A stretch of DNA of 64,000 nt from Ruminococcus sp. (GTDB lineage: Bacteria > Bacillota > Clostridia > Oscillospirales > Ruminococcaceae): NCBI GenBank assembly GCA_031262495.1, contig JAISHV010000057.1, positions 1 through 64,000 of the forward strand, read 5' to 3'. The stretch's first letter is position 1; every line of letters starts with the position of its first letter. The notes under the pieces are model-generated. The model saw only the letters and a program-made list of their open reading frames with translations, was not told the origin of the DNA and made no database searches. A program made the translations under genes and the position numbers. Shown here one piece after another: positions 9,792-19,028 of this stretch.

Positions 9792-10403
9792 TTATTTTGA
9801 AATGGGTAACAATATATAGACGTAAGATAACGCCGACTGAATGAGGGCGGCGATAAGTATCAGCGCGCACATAATGATGAATTTATTTATATATAGCCTG
9901 TAGTCAACAGGCAAAAACCCCTCTTTTGATGAAACCTTGAAGATTGAAGCCGACATTCTCATTGATTCCCGACAGGCGATTATGTGGATAAGCCCCGATA
10001 AAACAGCGAATGGTATTACCGTAAAGAGTGACATCAAAACGCCGCGCACGCCGCTTGAAATATACATCAAGGCGAGTGTAATTCCGAATCCCATGCCGCG
10101 ATAGATGAGTACTAAAGGCATAATAGGCGCAAACACCGCCCCGAATCCTAATAAGAATAACAACAGGAGTACTGTGAACGCACTTGTGAATGAATTAACT
10201 GCTGTGTCGATGAAACTCCGCCCCAAAGTTTCGGTAAGAAAGCCGTCCGAAATGAATAAAAAGGCTTCTTCTACACTCTCGGGGTAAATAATACTAAGCA
10301 TCACACCGATACTTACACCGATTGCGAACACGGCGGTGAGGAGTATCAGCGCGGTGAAAGCGGGGGGCTGCTTCTTTATAGGTTGTCCGTCAATTCTCGG
10401 CAT
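9792..10403 (-). CDS. spoIIM: Stage II sporulation protein M family
   Basis: 203 residues with about five transmembrane segments and the SpoIIM/DUF95 core: a small N-terminal helix, then LGFGAVFAPIMPLVLIYRG in the middle and a histidine-containing LSGLIHIIACRES segment. SpoIIM works with SpoIID and SpoIIP in the septal peptidoglycan-hydrolase complex that drives engulfment. It has a good ribosome binding site (AAGGG, about 11 bases before the ATG). spoIID and spoIIP are not in the window. Confidence 0.85.
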   Translation of the reverse strand: MPRIDGQPIKKQPPAFTALILLTAVFAIGVSIGVMLSIIYPESVEEAFLFISDGFLTETLGRSFIDTAVNSFTSAFTVLLLLFLLGFGAVFAPIMPLVLIYRGMGFGITLALMYISSGVRGVLMSLFTVIPFAVLSGLIHIIACRESMRMSASIFKVSSKEGFLPVDYRLYINKFIIMCALILIAALIQSALSYVYILLPISK

Positions 10404-10467
10404 ATTTTTATTTCCCTTTTGTTTTTACTTTTGGGAAATTATATGCTGCGCGCTACTCAAATATGCT

Positions 10468-10583
10468 ATAGGCAACCTCCGAAAACTGATTAAGGTTGAC
10501 CGCCGCCCGTTTGGCGGTTGGCATATATACTCAACCACTCAAACGAGCGGCGACCGATTAGATGGTTTTCGGAGGTTGCCTAT
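10468..10583. mobile_element. 116-bp MITE-like element with 19-bp perfect terminal inverted repeats
   Basis: ATAGGCAACCTCCGAAAAC at 10468-10486 is repeated exactly in inverted form at 10565-10583. The inverted similarity continues inward imperfectly (GCCGCCCGTTTG against GCCGCTCGTTTG). TA flanks both ends, so the element may be GGCAACC...GGTTGCC with a TA target duplication, as in IS630/mariner-type MITEs. There is no coding capacity. The right end supplies the proC stop codon (TAG, 10580-10582). The alternative is a long transcription-terminating hairpin. Confidence 0.65.
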
Positions 10584-11374
10584 TTACCTAACTCATAAGC
10601 GCGGGCGGTGCATTTTTCACAACATTTTTTTATGATGTCTAAAAAGGCATTGTCATTCAGTTCAGTAAGCCCTGCAAGGGTAGTGCCGCCGGGGGAAGTT
10701 ACCATTTTTATGAGTTCGTCAATACTTACCCCGCTCTGTGTAATCATCTTTGCAGAGCCTACAAGTGCCTGTGAAAATAGGTTTTGAGCCGCCGCGTGAG
10801 AAATCCCGACCTCATCTGCGTAATCAATAAATCCCTTGGCAAAGAGATAAATAAACGCCGGGGACGATGCATTTATACAGATAATTTCATTCATTTGACT
10901 TTCGGGGATTTCTTCGGTAATCCCGCAGCAGTCAAAGATAGATTTTACGAAAGCAAATTCTTCATCTGTGACACCGTCAAGTTTCGCCAGAGCAACCGCC
11001 CCAAGCCCCACAAGTGCGGGAGTATTCGGCATAGCACGGATTATTTTAACAGGTTTATCTATTCGTTCGCGGATAAAATCGCCTGAAATCCCCGCCGCTA
11101 TGGAAATGAGTACGGTATCTTCATTTACGGCAGGTGCGATAATGCGTAAAGCACCGCCGAACTGCTGAGGTTTGAGGGCTAAAAAGAGGTATTTACTCGC
11201 GGCGGTGAGTTTAGATTCACTCCCGGCGTTGATAACGCCCATTTCTTCAAATGGTTTGAGCTTTTCCTCGTCCATATCAAAGGCTAAAAACTGCGCGCCC
11301 GGGATTTTCCCGAATGAGCTTTTGATTATTGCGCCGCCCATATTGCCGCAGCCTAAAAATCCTACGTTAATCAT
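10580..11374 (-). CDS. proC: Pyrroline-5-carboxylate reductase
   Basis: 264 residues. It reduces 1-pyrroline-5-carboxylate to proline with NAD(P)H. The N-terminal Rossmann motif is GFLGCGNMGGAI (about 5-16). The family signature is visible in the C-terminal domain as a SPGGTTLAGL segment followed by the terminal helix. The IRAMPNTPALVGLG region matches the family. The ribosome binding site (GGAG) lies 9 bases before the ATG. The stop codon lies inside the terminal inverted repeat of the element at 10468-10583, so the last residues may differ from relatives. proA and proB are not nearby. Confidence 0.95.
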   Translation of the reverse strand: MINVGFLGCGNMGGAIIKSSFGKIPGAQFLAFDMDEEKLKPFEEMGVINAGSESKLTAASKYLFLALKPQQFGGALRIIAPAVNEDTVLISIAAGISGDFIRERIDKPVKIIRAMPNTPALVGLGAVALAKLDGVTDEEFAFVKSIFDCCGITEEIPESQMNEIICINASSPAFIYLFAKGFIDYADEVGISHAAAQNLFSQALVGSAKMITQSGVSIDELIKMVTSPGGTTLAGLTELNDNAFLDIIKKCCEKCTARAYELGK

Positions 11375-11391
11375 AATTTTTCTCCGAAAGG

Positions 11392-11952
11392 TTAATTTAT
11401 ATCAATGTTTTGTAACTCTGCTGCTTGTTTTATCTTGTCTTTTCTGTAAAAAATCACAGCAACGATAAATGCTATGAATCCGACCGCATAAAATATTACA
11501 GCACCCGTACCGAAAGCCGTTTTTTCGTCAGTTTCAAGGAATCGCAGAACCGTAAACAAAAACTGAACAGCAACAAGAGCTAAGAAAAGGATTGAAGTTC
11601 TGCTGAAAAATTCGTTCATATTTTTATTCATTAAAGCTCGGGCATCTTCAAGATTTTTGCAGTCTTTCGTCTTTTTTAAATAAATTGCGCCGCTTACAGC
11701 CCAACCTATCAAAATCAGCAGATAGGAAACAAAATCCCCGACGGCTGAAAAACTGAAACTTTCGGCATAAATAATATCATCAAGCGAAAACAGAACCATT
11801 AAAACAGCCAAAACACCGAAAAGCCAAACGACGAATTTAATCCCGCCGCGAACTTCTGACATTTCATCAGCTTTTATCTTTTCGACCATGTCCGGCGAAA
11901 AATGTGTATTGTTTTCGTCTTCTTTGCCGGTAAACTGAAAATAACCGCTCAT
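11392..11952 (-). CDS. Hypothetical four-helix membrane protein
   Basis: About 186 residues from the ATG at 11952, chosen because GAGAGG lies about 10 bases upstream; an in-frame GTG at 11970 overlaps that site and is less likely. A soluble N-terminus of about 45 residues precedes a pair of hydrophobic segments, a charged linker (LKKTKDCKNLEDARAL) and a second pair. I do not recognise a family. It sits 17 bases upstream of proC and may be co-transcribed with it. An AT-rich stretch and compound repeat copy B lie upstream. Confidence 0.7.
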   Translation of the reverse strand: MSGYFQFTGKEDENNTHFSPDMVEKIKADEMSEVRGGIKFVVWLFGVLAVLMVLFSLDDIIYAESFSFSAVGDFVSYLLILIGWAVSGAIYLKKTKDCKNLEDARALMNKNMNEFFSRTSILFLALVAVQFLFTVLRFLETDEKTAFGTGAVIFYAVGFIAFIVAVIFYRKDKIKQAAELQNIDIN

Positions 11953-12090
11953 ATAAATAAAACCTCTCACAGAAATTTGTTTACAATTTAATTATAACAC
12001 AATTAAATCGAAAAAGCAAATTTTTTTGAAAAAATTTATTACTTTTTTTACTGCTTTTTATCCTTTTTTCTCCTTGAGTAAATGTACAAA

Positions 12091-12515
12091 CACAGAGGAC
12101 AGAGGCGAGAAGACAACACAGAAGACAGAAGCGAGAGGACAGAGGACAGATTATGAACGCCATGTTTATCAGTAAACCGCACAGCGTTTAGATTGTGCGG
12201 GCGGATGTGGACATCCGCCCCTACAGAAGACGTATTTGCTGCCACAGGGGGGAGAGGGGTTGGGGACGTGCATAGCACTAACAAGTTAGTGCGGGGGGTA
12301 GGGGAGAGGGGCGTAGCGTTGCTACACGGCACAGCCTGCCACGTCTAAAAGCCGCCCCCCTCTCCCCTCATCCCCTGCAAGACATCGAAGACGGACATTC
12401 ACGACATTCATTCTGACATCGCAGAGCGACATTCATATTGACATTCAAACGAACATTCACAAGACATTCAAACGCGACATTCATCTGTATTCTGTATTCT
12501 CGCTTCTGTCTTCTG
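12091..12515. repeat. Compound intergenic repeat, copy B
   Basis: Same module order as copy A: CAGAGGACAGAGGCGAG repeats (12091-12150), a GTAGGGGCG-family palindrome with centre GGATGTGGACATCC (about 12198-12224), a G-rich left arm, a C-rich right arm, a tandem GACATTCA array (about 12393-12485) and a CTGTATTCTG end. Compared with copy A it contains extra small palindromes: GCACTAACAAGTTAGTGC-like (about 12270-12290) and TAGCGTTGCTA (about 12317-12327). No gene is supported in 11953-12531. Confidence 0.85.
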
Positions 12516-12531
12516 GAATGACATTCACAAT

Positions 12532-13833
12532 TTATAATGCCCACGTCTTCAAACAATGATTATTAAGCATTTCCTGTAGGGCTACAAGAACGCCCATACG
12601 CCCTGTGGCATATGTAAGTCCGCCTTGGATGTAAGCGGTGTAGGGTTCGCGGATGGGGGCATCGCATGAGAGTTCTATGGAAGCACCCATATTAAATGCA
12701 CCCGCCGCCATAATTACTTTCGCGTCATAACCGGGCATATCCCATGGTTCACATGAAACAAAACTGTCTACGGGACTGCCTTTTTGAATACCTTTGCAAA
12801 AATGTATGAGGCTGTCTGCATCCGGCATTTCGATTGCCGTAACGATATCGCCGCGTTTAGTGTTCGGTTTCGGGAGAACATTAAAGCCCAAAAGTGTCAT
12901 AATTTCCTGAACGAATGAAGCGGTACGGAGTGCTCCTGCTACGATTTCGGGGGCTAAGAATAACCCCTGTGCAATGAGTTTATTTTGCCCGAGCGAACAG
13001 CCGACTTCACGCCCCGTTCCGGGTGAGGTAAGACGATTTTCGATCATTTTGATGAAATTTTTCTTACCGGTGATATAACCGCCAGTTTCGGCGATACCGC
13101 CGCCGGGGTTTTTTATGAGAGAACCTACTGCGACATCTGCGCCTGCATCACAAGGTTCTGTAGTTTCAACAAACTCACCGTAACAGTTATCAACCAACAC
13201 AATTACGTCGGGGTTGGCATTTTTAGCGGCACTGACGATTTCGCTTATCATACTTATTGTTAACGCAGGGCGATGGGAATATCCCCTTGAACGCTGAATA
13301 TATGCAACTTTAGCGTCTCTGCCTTTGCGGAAGATTTCAGCTAAATCAGGTGTACCGTCGGGGAGCAAATCCACCTGTGAATACTCAATCCCGAAGTCGC
13401 GAAGCGAACCTGAGGCGTTCCCGCGAATACCGATAACCTCTTCGAGTGTATCATAAGGTTTGCCTGTGAGCGACACCAATTTGTCTCCGGTTTTTAAAAG
13501 CCCGAATAATGCTACCGTTAAAGCGTGAGTGCCCGACACAAGCGTATGGCGCACTAAAGCGTCTTCCGCGCCGAATACCTCTGCAAAAATTTTCTCGATA
13601 GTATCGCGCCCCAAATCGTCATACCCGTAACCGGTAGTACCATTAAGGCATGAGGACGAGAAGCGGTTATTCACAAAGGCATTAAGTACTTTTTCACCGT
13701 TAATGCGGGCATTTCGGTTTATTTCACCGAAAGCTAAAGAACAACCCGATTCTGCTTTTTCCGCTAAATCAAGCAGCCTCTTATCAATCTCAAATTTTTT
13801 GGTTTTAGGCGGTATTTTATCACCGATTTTCAT
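12532..13833 (-). CDS. ynbB: YnbB-type PLP-dependent enzyme (methionine gamma-lyase family / 'aluminum resistance' protein)
   Basis: 433 residues from the ATG at 13833, chosen for the GAGG 9 bases upstream. It is a fold-type I PLP enzyme with a substrate-domain N-terminus, a GTHALTVALFGLLKTGD cofactor-phosphate region, IVLVDNCYGEF (PLP-ring aspartate) and GSLIKNPGGG, where the lysine is the likely Schiff-base residue. Family members are annotated as aluminum resistance or methionine gamma-lyase-like; the in vivo reaction is not established. Its 5' end (RBS, ATG and first 9 or so codons) is duplicated just upstream at 13871-13920. The 3' end abuts compound repeat copy B. Confidence 0.85.
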   Translation of the reverse strand: MKIGDKIPPKTKKFEIDKRLLDLAEKAESGCSLAFGEINRNARINGEKVLNAFVNNRFSSSCLNGTTGYGYDDLGRDTIEKIFAEVFGAEDALVRHTLVSGTHALTVALFGLLKTGDKLVSLTGKPYDTLEEVIGIRGNASGSLRDFGIEYSQVDLLPDGTPDLAEIFRKGRDAKVAYIQRSRGYSHRPALTISMISEIVSAAKNANPDVIVLVDNCYGEFVETTEPCDAGADVAVGSLIKNPGGGIAETGGYITGKKNFIKMIENRLTSPGTGREVGCSLGQNKLIAQGLFLAPEIVAGALRTASFVQEIMTLLGFNVLPKPNTKRGDIVTAIEMPDADSLIHFCKGIQKGSPVDSFVSCEPWDMPGYDAKVIMAAGAFNMGASIELSCDAPIREPYTAYIQGGLTYATGRMGVLVALQEMLNNHCLKTWAL

Positions 13834-13920
13834 AGAACAAAACCTCACAAATAATTATCTAAAGTTTACTTTTTAGGCGGCAATTTATCACCGATTTTCA
13901 TATATAAACCCCTCACATAG
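13803..13920 (-). repeat. Tandem duplication of the ynbB start region with an 11-residue mini-ORF (13866-13901)
   Basis: The 50 bases at 13803-13852, holding the RBS, ATG and first codons of ynbB, are repeated with few changes at 13871-13920 (period 68). The upstream copy encodes MKIGDKLPPKK then TAA (13901 down to 13866), against MKIGDKIPPKT in the real gene, and keeps its own GAGGGG ribosome binding site. It may be a decaying duplication or a translated leader; sequence alone cannot tell. Confidence 0.75.
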
Positions 13921-13927
13921 TAAACTC

Positions 13928-14926
13928 TTATATTTCTGTGTTAATTGCATTTAACATCTCAAACGCAAGCATTTCGACTGCTGCCATATCTGCTTTATCA
14001 GCGACAGACGCACCTGTGTGTAAATATCTGCATGGGAGGCTGACGGCAATGGTTTTAATGCCGCCCGGTTTTGTGTTCAGCTGACTGCTGTCATTGCCGC
14101 CCGCTATGAGGGTTTTGGTTTGCCATTTGATATTTTTGTCAAGTGCTGCAGCGCGAGAAAGCTCAAATAATGCCTTATCGTAAACCGCCGAGCGGTCCAT
14201 GAATCCTACTACTGCACCTTCACCGAGTAAACAACAGCGTTTGTCACCTGTTATACCCTCAAAATCGGCAGCTGTCGTGGTTTCGATAACTACCGCGTAG
14301 TCTGCATCGGTTTTTAGTGCTTTCGCTCCGCGGCATCCGACTTCTTCCTGTACTAAAAATGCGAAAGAGCTGTCAAAAGGTAAATCTGATTGAATCATTT
14401 TAATTAAAGCATAACAGCCGAAACGGTCATCAATCGCCTTTGATTTAATCTTCCCGCCGCCGAAATCGCTGAAATTCGGCGCGAAATAAACCCTGTCACC
14501 CGCGCGCAAGAATTTTTCGGCACTTTTTTTGTCCGAAAAACCGAAATCGGCAAAGAGGTTTTCAAATTTTAAGGGCGTTTCGCGTTCGCTTTCAGTGAGG
14601 TTATGCGTAGCCCGAGCACCGATTACACCGACGAGACCATCGGCATTAACAATCCGGCGACCAATCGCCGCCGCCGCATCAATGCCGCCTACAGGAGCTA
14701 TAGAGAAACCCGAATCGCTCACGGAGGTGATTATAAAGCTGACTTCATCCATATGGGCGGTGAAGATTATTTTTTTGCCCGCGTTTTTGCCCTTTTTATG
14801 GGCGGTAATATTGCCGATATTGTCGATAGTGTAATCGCAATAGTCTTTAATTTGTTCAATTATATAACGGCGTACGCGTTCTTCATCGCCTGAACCGCCG
14901 CAAAGGTCACATAAATTTTTAAGCAT
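13928..14926 (-). CDS. M42 family metallo-aminopeptidase (paralogue 1)
   Basis: 332 residues of the M42 glutamyl-aminopeptidase/endoglucanase family: cytoplasmic dinuclear-metal peptidases forming dodecameric shells. Visible active-site motifs are TAHMDEV (metal-binding His and Asp, near 57-63), KAIDDRFG (bridging Asp region, near 165), VQEEVGCRGAK (catalytic and metal Glu, near 192) and a C-terminal YLHTGA histidine. The start overlaps the stop of the next M42 gene by 8 bases. Together with the second M42 gene and murD it forms one tight minus-strand unit. Confidence 0.9.
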   Translation of the reverse strand: MLKNLCDLCGGSGDEERVRRYIIEQIKDYCDYTIDNIGNITAHKKGKNAGKKIIFTAHMDEVSFIITSVSDSGFSIAPVGGIDAAAAIGRRIVNADGLVGVIGARATHNLTESERETPLKFENLFADFGFSDKKSAEKFLRAGDRVYFAPNFSDFGGGKIKSKAIDDRFGCYALIKMIQSDLPFDSSFAFLVQEEVGCRGAKALKTDADYAVVIETTTAADFEGITGDKRCCLLGEGAVVGFMDRSAVYDKALFELSRAAALDKNIKWQTKTLIAGGNDSSQLNTKPGGIKTIAVSLPCRYLHTGASVADKADMAAVEMLAFEMLNAINTEI

Positions 14927-15944
14927 TTTCTTTTCCTAAATGGTTAACTAAAACTCTAACTGTACTCTCAATGTCAGCTATTTCAACGGTTTCAACTGGC
15001 GTGTGCATATATTTTATCGGGATTGAGAGCGTAATGCAACGTGCTCCTGTGCCGCCGATAACGTCGGCGTTTGTGCCTGTTTTTTCGGGCATTACTTCGA
15101 CTTGGAACGGCTCGTTTGCCGCTTCACACTCGTTTGAAATTTCATTAAATAGTCCCTTGTCAAGGGTCGATGAAATGCCGAGCATAACGCCTTTACCCAT
15201 AATGCCGCATTTGTCTTTCGGCTCGCCGTCAAAATAGGCGAAAGATGTGTCTATTACATAACTTTCATCAAAATCTATCATTGAGGCAACAATTTTCGCG
15301 CCGCGTTCTGTCGATTCTTCCTGAGATGAGAAAAGAAAATAGTAATTAGCTTTTACAGACGGCGTTTCTTTTAATTTTAGTAAAACCGCGATGGCGGCGG
15401 CAACACCGGCGCGATTGTCTAAAGCCGAAGCTGTGATAATACCATTTTGCATAGTAACAGCCGTGTTTTTAAAATACACCCTGTCGCCCTGTGCAATTTC
15501 CCTTTTCGCCGTTTCGCCGCTCATGCCTGTGTCAATCACCAAATCGGAGATTTTAAGAGGTTTGTCGTCTTTGCTTGAGAGATGGGGCGGTTTTACGGCG
15601 ATTACCCCGGGGATTTCGCCGCTTTTGGTGCATATTGTGACCTCGGCAGCCGAAAGAATACGACTGTCGATACCGCCGATATTGCCGACCTTTAAAAATC
15701 CGCTGTCAGTGACGGCTGTTACAACAAAACCAATCCTGTCGATATGGGCATCAATCAGAATATTTTTTCTGTCAGGGATAGTTTCACCGACTGACAAGAG
15801 TAAATCCGTATCGTTTTTTATAATATGAATATTTTCATTGCCGATTATGTCAAGAATTGTTTCTGTGACTATTGTTTCATCGCCCGATACCCCTGAAACT
15901 GCTGTTAGTTTGTTTAATATTTCTGCCGTAGTCAGACTACTCAT
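14919..15944 (-). CDS. M42 family metallo-aminopeptidase (paralogue 2)
   Basis: 341 residues, a divergent paralogue of the next gene. Metal and catalytic motifs are DAHIDRIG (HMDEIG in most relatives), SALDNRAG, SQEESTERGAK and MHTPVE near the C-terminus. The catalytic Glu pair is kept, but the residue after the metal-binding Asp is Arg and the usual EEVG is EEST, so specificity may differ from paralogue 1. Two M42 shells of different specificity encoded together would fit a peptide-recycling role. It overlaps murD by 4 bases. Confidence 0.88.
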   Translation of the reverse strand: MSSLTTAEILNKLTAVSGVSGDETIVTETILDIIGNENIHIIKNDTDLLLSVGETIPDRKNILIDAHIDRIGFVVTAVTDSGFLKVGNIGGIDSRILSAAEVTICTKSGEIPGVIAVKPPHLSSKDDKPLKISDLVIDTGMSGETAKREIAQGDRVYFKNTAVTMQNGIITASALDNRAGVAAAIAVLLKLKETPSVKANYYFLFSSQEESTERGAKIVASMIDFDESYVIDTSFAYFDGEPKDKCGIMGKGVMLGISSTLDKGLFNEISNECEAANEPFQVEVMPEKTGTNADVIGGTGARCITLSIPIKYMHTPVETVEIADIESTVRVLVNHLGKENA

Positions 15945-17329
15945 AAAGCGTTTACAATCCTTCTAAAATGTTCGCCGCGTTCTTCAAAATTACGATAGAG
16001 ATCAAAACTTGCCGAAGCGGGGCTTAAAGTAATTACATCGCCGTTTTCTGCGTATTCAAATGCTTTTTCTACCGCTTCTTCAAGGGTTTTTGTACGGATA
16101 ATTTTAATGTTTTCGGGGCTGAAATCCGCGTGGGATTTTACGGCGTTCTCGATTTTTTCAGCGGTCGCTCCCAGAGTAACCAACACTTTGACGAATCTGT
16201 TTACATCTTCGCCGAGCGGCTCATATGGGATTTTTTTATCATACCCGCCGGCAATGACAATTATTTTTCGCCCGAAAGCCCGAAGCCCCGCTATAACACG
16301 TGTCGGACTTGTAGCTATACTGTCGTTATAAAATTTAACGCCCGAGATTTCGCGGATAAATTCAATACGGTGGGGGACACCGCCGAAATTTTCGGCGACA
16401 TTTTTTACGGTTTCGGCACTGACTTCACCGGCAAGTGCTGAAATAGCCGCTAAGTAGTTTTCAATATTATGCGTTCCGGGGATTTTTATGTTGTCTTTGT
16501 GTACGATTTTTTCGGTGATACCATTTCGGGTTAAGCAAAGAAAGCCGTCTTCATCTAAGAAACTACCGTCAAATGCGGGTAAAGAAGCTCTGCCGAATGT
16601 CAGGAGTTCGCCTCTGACGAGGTTATTGAGGTTCATGGTTTCGGCATTTTCGCGGTTTAAGACGGCGCGTGAGAATGCGTTTTGATGAAGCAGAATATTC
16701 TTTTTACAGCCGATATACTCATCCATTGTCCCGTGGACATCAAGGTGATTCGGGGTTATATTTGTTATAACGGCAACATCGGGGGAAGTTCGCATTGACA
16801 TAAGCTGAAAACTTGAGAGTTCGGCTACAACACAGTCGCTCTCTTTAATATCAAATATCTGCGGCAATAACGCCTTGCCGATATTTCCGCCGAGGATAAC
16901 GTTTTTGCCCTCAGCTTTGAGCATTTCACTGATTAAAGTTGTGGTAGTGGTTTTGCCGTCACTGCCTGTCACGCAATAGGTTTTGCAGGGGCACAGCGTA
17001 AAGAATACCTCAAGTTCTGATGTTACAACAATCCCGCGTTCGCGTGCTTTAGTTAAGGCGGCGTTGCCGAAATACATTCCCGGGGTTCTGAAAACTACAT
17101 CACAATTAAAAATCGCGTCAAGATAGTTTTCGCCTAAAGAGAGTTTTGCGCCTAAGGTTTGATATTCTAAAGCTTCGGGGATTTTTTCAAGTTCGCGTTT
17201 GTCACAAAACGTAATATCATACCCCTGTTTTAAAAACATAGGGATAAGTTCACGGTGACTGACACCTGTGCCTATTACGGCAATTTTTTTTGATTTGAGT
17301 TCATCAAAGAATTGGCTTTTATTGTTCAT
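15941..17329 (-). CDS. murD: UDP-N-acetylmuramoyl-L-alanine--D-glutamate ligase (MurD)
   Basis: 462 residues. It adds D-glutamate to UDP-MurNAc-L-Ala in the cytoplasmic stage of peptidoglycan synthesis. The N-terminal Rossmann domain starts KKIAVIGTGVSHREL. The central ATP site is VTGSDGKTTTTTLI (about 118-131), and NITPNHLDVHG matches the Mur-ligase histidine motif. The C-terminal domain carries YNDSIATSP. Length and domain order are normal. The start has only a weak upstream purine stretch. It is divergent from the spoVB-like flippase across 106 AT-rich bases, and heads the unit murD-M42-M42. Confidence 0.95.
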   Translation of the reverse strand: MNNKSQFFDELKSKKIAVIGTGVSHRELIPMFLKQGYDITFCDKRELEKIPEALEYQTLGAKLSLGENYLDAIFNCDVVFRTPGMYFGNAALTKARERGIVVTSELEVFFTLCPCKTYCVTGSDGKTTTTTLISEMLKAEGKNVILGGNIGKALLPQIFDIKESDCVVAELSSFQLMSMRTSPDVAVITNITPNHLDVHGTMDEYIGCKKNILLHQNAFSRAVLNRENAETMNLNNLVRGELLTFGRASLPAFDGSFLDEDGFLCLTRNGITEKIVHKDNIKIPGTHNIENYLAAISALAGEVSAETVKNVAENFGGVPHRIEFIREISGVKFYNDSIATSPTRVIAGLRAFGRKIIVIAGGYDKKIPYEPLGEDVNRFVKVLVTLGATAEKIENAVKSHADFSPENIKIIRTKTLEEAVEKAFEYAENGDVITLSPASASFDLYRNFEERGEHFRRIVNAL

Positions 17330-17435
17330 TTCTATTCACTTTCATAATACAAAACTTTGTCTCATATATTAGTATATACAAATTTTAAATAAAACTTTAC
17401 TTTAAAAATATATAAAAAAAATCACAGAGGGTTTA

Positions 17436-19028
17436 ATGAATTTTTCTTTGAATAAAATAGCCTTCGACACCGCGAGAATGTCTTTAATTTCACTCATACT
17501 TCAAGGTATGGGTTTGCTTTTAAATATCCTGCTGACAAACACCTTAGGAACAGTCGCCGTCGGCGTAATGACGCTTATTACAACCATTTTCGGATTTATC
17601 ATAGTTTTAGCAAACGGCAATATCTTTGTCTCGACAAACCGCTTTGTATCGGAAGAAATCGGCGCGGGGAATTTTAATTTTAGCTGTATAATGCGGCTGT
17701 CGCTGACGTTTTCTTTAACACTTTCGTGTTTTTTCGCGGTTATGTCTTTTTTATTCGCGGACAAGTTAGCCCTGTTGTCGGGTGACCCGAATATCGGGGT
17801 TTCGGTTCGTCTGCTTGCATTGTCATTGCCGCCGGCGGGAGTGGGGAGTTGTATAAAAGGGTTTTTTCACGCAAAACGGGTTGTGCGTATACCGCTTATC
17901 GGGGATATAACTGAATTCGCGATAAAATGGCTTATTCTGATGTCGGGGATATTATTTTTTGTGAAAAACGGCGTTTCGGTTTATCTTTTAATCGCTGTTT
18001 CAATTCTGCTTTCCGAGATTGTGAGCTGTACGTTTTTCTTGATGAAATATATCGCCGAGTATAAGAAATTTTCTAAGGTTTCGGGTTGTCGGGCTCGAAT
18101 AAAGGATTTTAAAAGTTATATAATGCTCAATTTCCCGATAATAGCCTCCGGCTACGTCACAATGACCATGTCGGGGCTTAATGATGCACTTGTACCTGTG
18201 GCTTTATTGGAGTATCACAAAAATTCAGATGCGGCAATGTCGGAATACGGCTTGTTTGAATCAATAATAATCCCGGCGGTGTTTTTTCCGAGTGTGGTTT
18301 TGAATAGTCTGCATATACTCATTATCCCCGAAATAGCGCGGGCGAATTCAGCCGGTGACTCCAAACGCGTGAAACATCTCATCTATAAAATTTTCAAGAA
18401 AACAATGTCATATTCGCTGATTATTGCGGGTGTTTTGCTTGCCTGCGGGGATGGTATCGGGCGGATTTTGAGTCCCGCTAATCCGCTTGTTTCCGATACT
18501 TTAACGAAAATGTTTTTTATAGTCCCGTTTATCTATATGGAGATTGTCTTAGAGGGGATTTTAAAAGGCTTAGGCAAACAGGGTTTTTCAACTGTGAATT
18601 CTTTTATCGAGTATGTTATTCGTATCGCCGCTGTCATAGTCTGCGTGAATTTCTGGGGATTCACGGGGGTTTTAGTATCTTATTATGCTTCTAATATATT
18701 CAGCAATATATTGCGTGTTATCGTTGTATGTAAGACGGCTAAAGTGCGGTTTGACTGGGCGGATTTCTTTATTGTGCCGCTGACCTGCGTGTTTTTTGCC
18801 GCTGTCTGCGGGGTAGGACTGTCGAATCTGTTCTTTGGCATTACAAATTTCAGCAATATGAAAACCATCGGTTTTATCTGCATTATGGGGATTGTATTTT
18901 TATTGCTCCATAGTTTTGATGAGAAATTTTTATCAAGTGAGGATTACTGTGTTAACGGTAATACTAAGCCGTTTGTTTCGAGAGCAAACAAACTGAGTGC
19001 GCCGCTATCCCCAGAAGCGAACCTGTAA
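17436..19028 (+). CDS. SpoVB/MurJ-type MOP-superfamily flippase
   Basis: 530 residues with about 12-14 transmembrane segments. It belongs to the polysaccharide biosynthesis/SpoVB branch of the MOP exporters, which includes putative lipid II flippases needed for spore cortex. The ribosome binding site CAGAGGG is 4-6 bases before the ATG. It is one of the few plus-strand genes and is divergent from murD. Oddity: its last 22 or so codons, after the final hydrophobic helix, run 65 bases into the 3' end of the convergent ispF gene, so the C-terminal tail is encoded on the antisense strand of ispF. An original stop may have been lost. Confidence 0.85.
   Translation: MNFSLNKIAFDTARMSLISLILQGMGLLLNILLTNTLGTVAVGVMTLITTIFGFIIVLANGNIFVSTNRFVSEEIGAGNFNFSCIMRLSLTFSLTLSCFFAVMSFLFADKLALLSGDPNIGVSVRLLALSLPPAGVGSCIKGFFHAKRVVRIPLIGDITEFAIKWLILMSGILFFVKNGVSVYLLIAVSILLSEIVSCTFFLMKYIAEYKKFSKVSGCRARIKDFKSYIMLNFPIIASGYVTMTMSGLNDALVPVALLEYHKNSDAAMSEYGLFESIIIPAVFFPSVVLNSLHILIIPEIARANSAGDSKRVKHLIYKIFKKTMSYSLIIAGVLLACGDGIGRILSPANPLVSDTLTKMFFIVPFIYMEIVLEGILKGLGKQGFSTVNSFIEYVIRIAAVIVCVNFWGFTGVLVSYYASNIFSNILRVIVVCKTAKVRFDWADFFIVPLTCVFFAAVCGVGLSNLFFGITNFSNMKTIGFICIMGIVFLLLHSFDEKFLSSEDYCVNGNTKPFVSRANKLSAPLSPEANL

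Noticed and set aside
10468..10583. Simple rho-independent terminator of proC
   Set aside because: Stem arms are 19 bp but lie about 80 bases apart with internal symmetry, and no T-run follows on the minus strand; a MITE fits better, though a terminator effect is not excluded.
12048..12332. Possible small proteins in the 11953-12531 gap
   Set aside because: All frames consist of repeat modules; none has a ribosome binding site or recognisable protein pattern.
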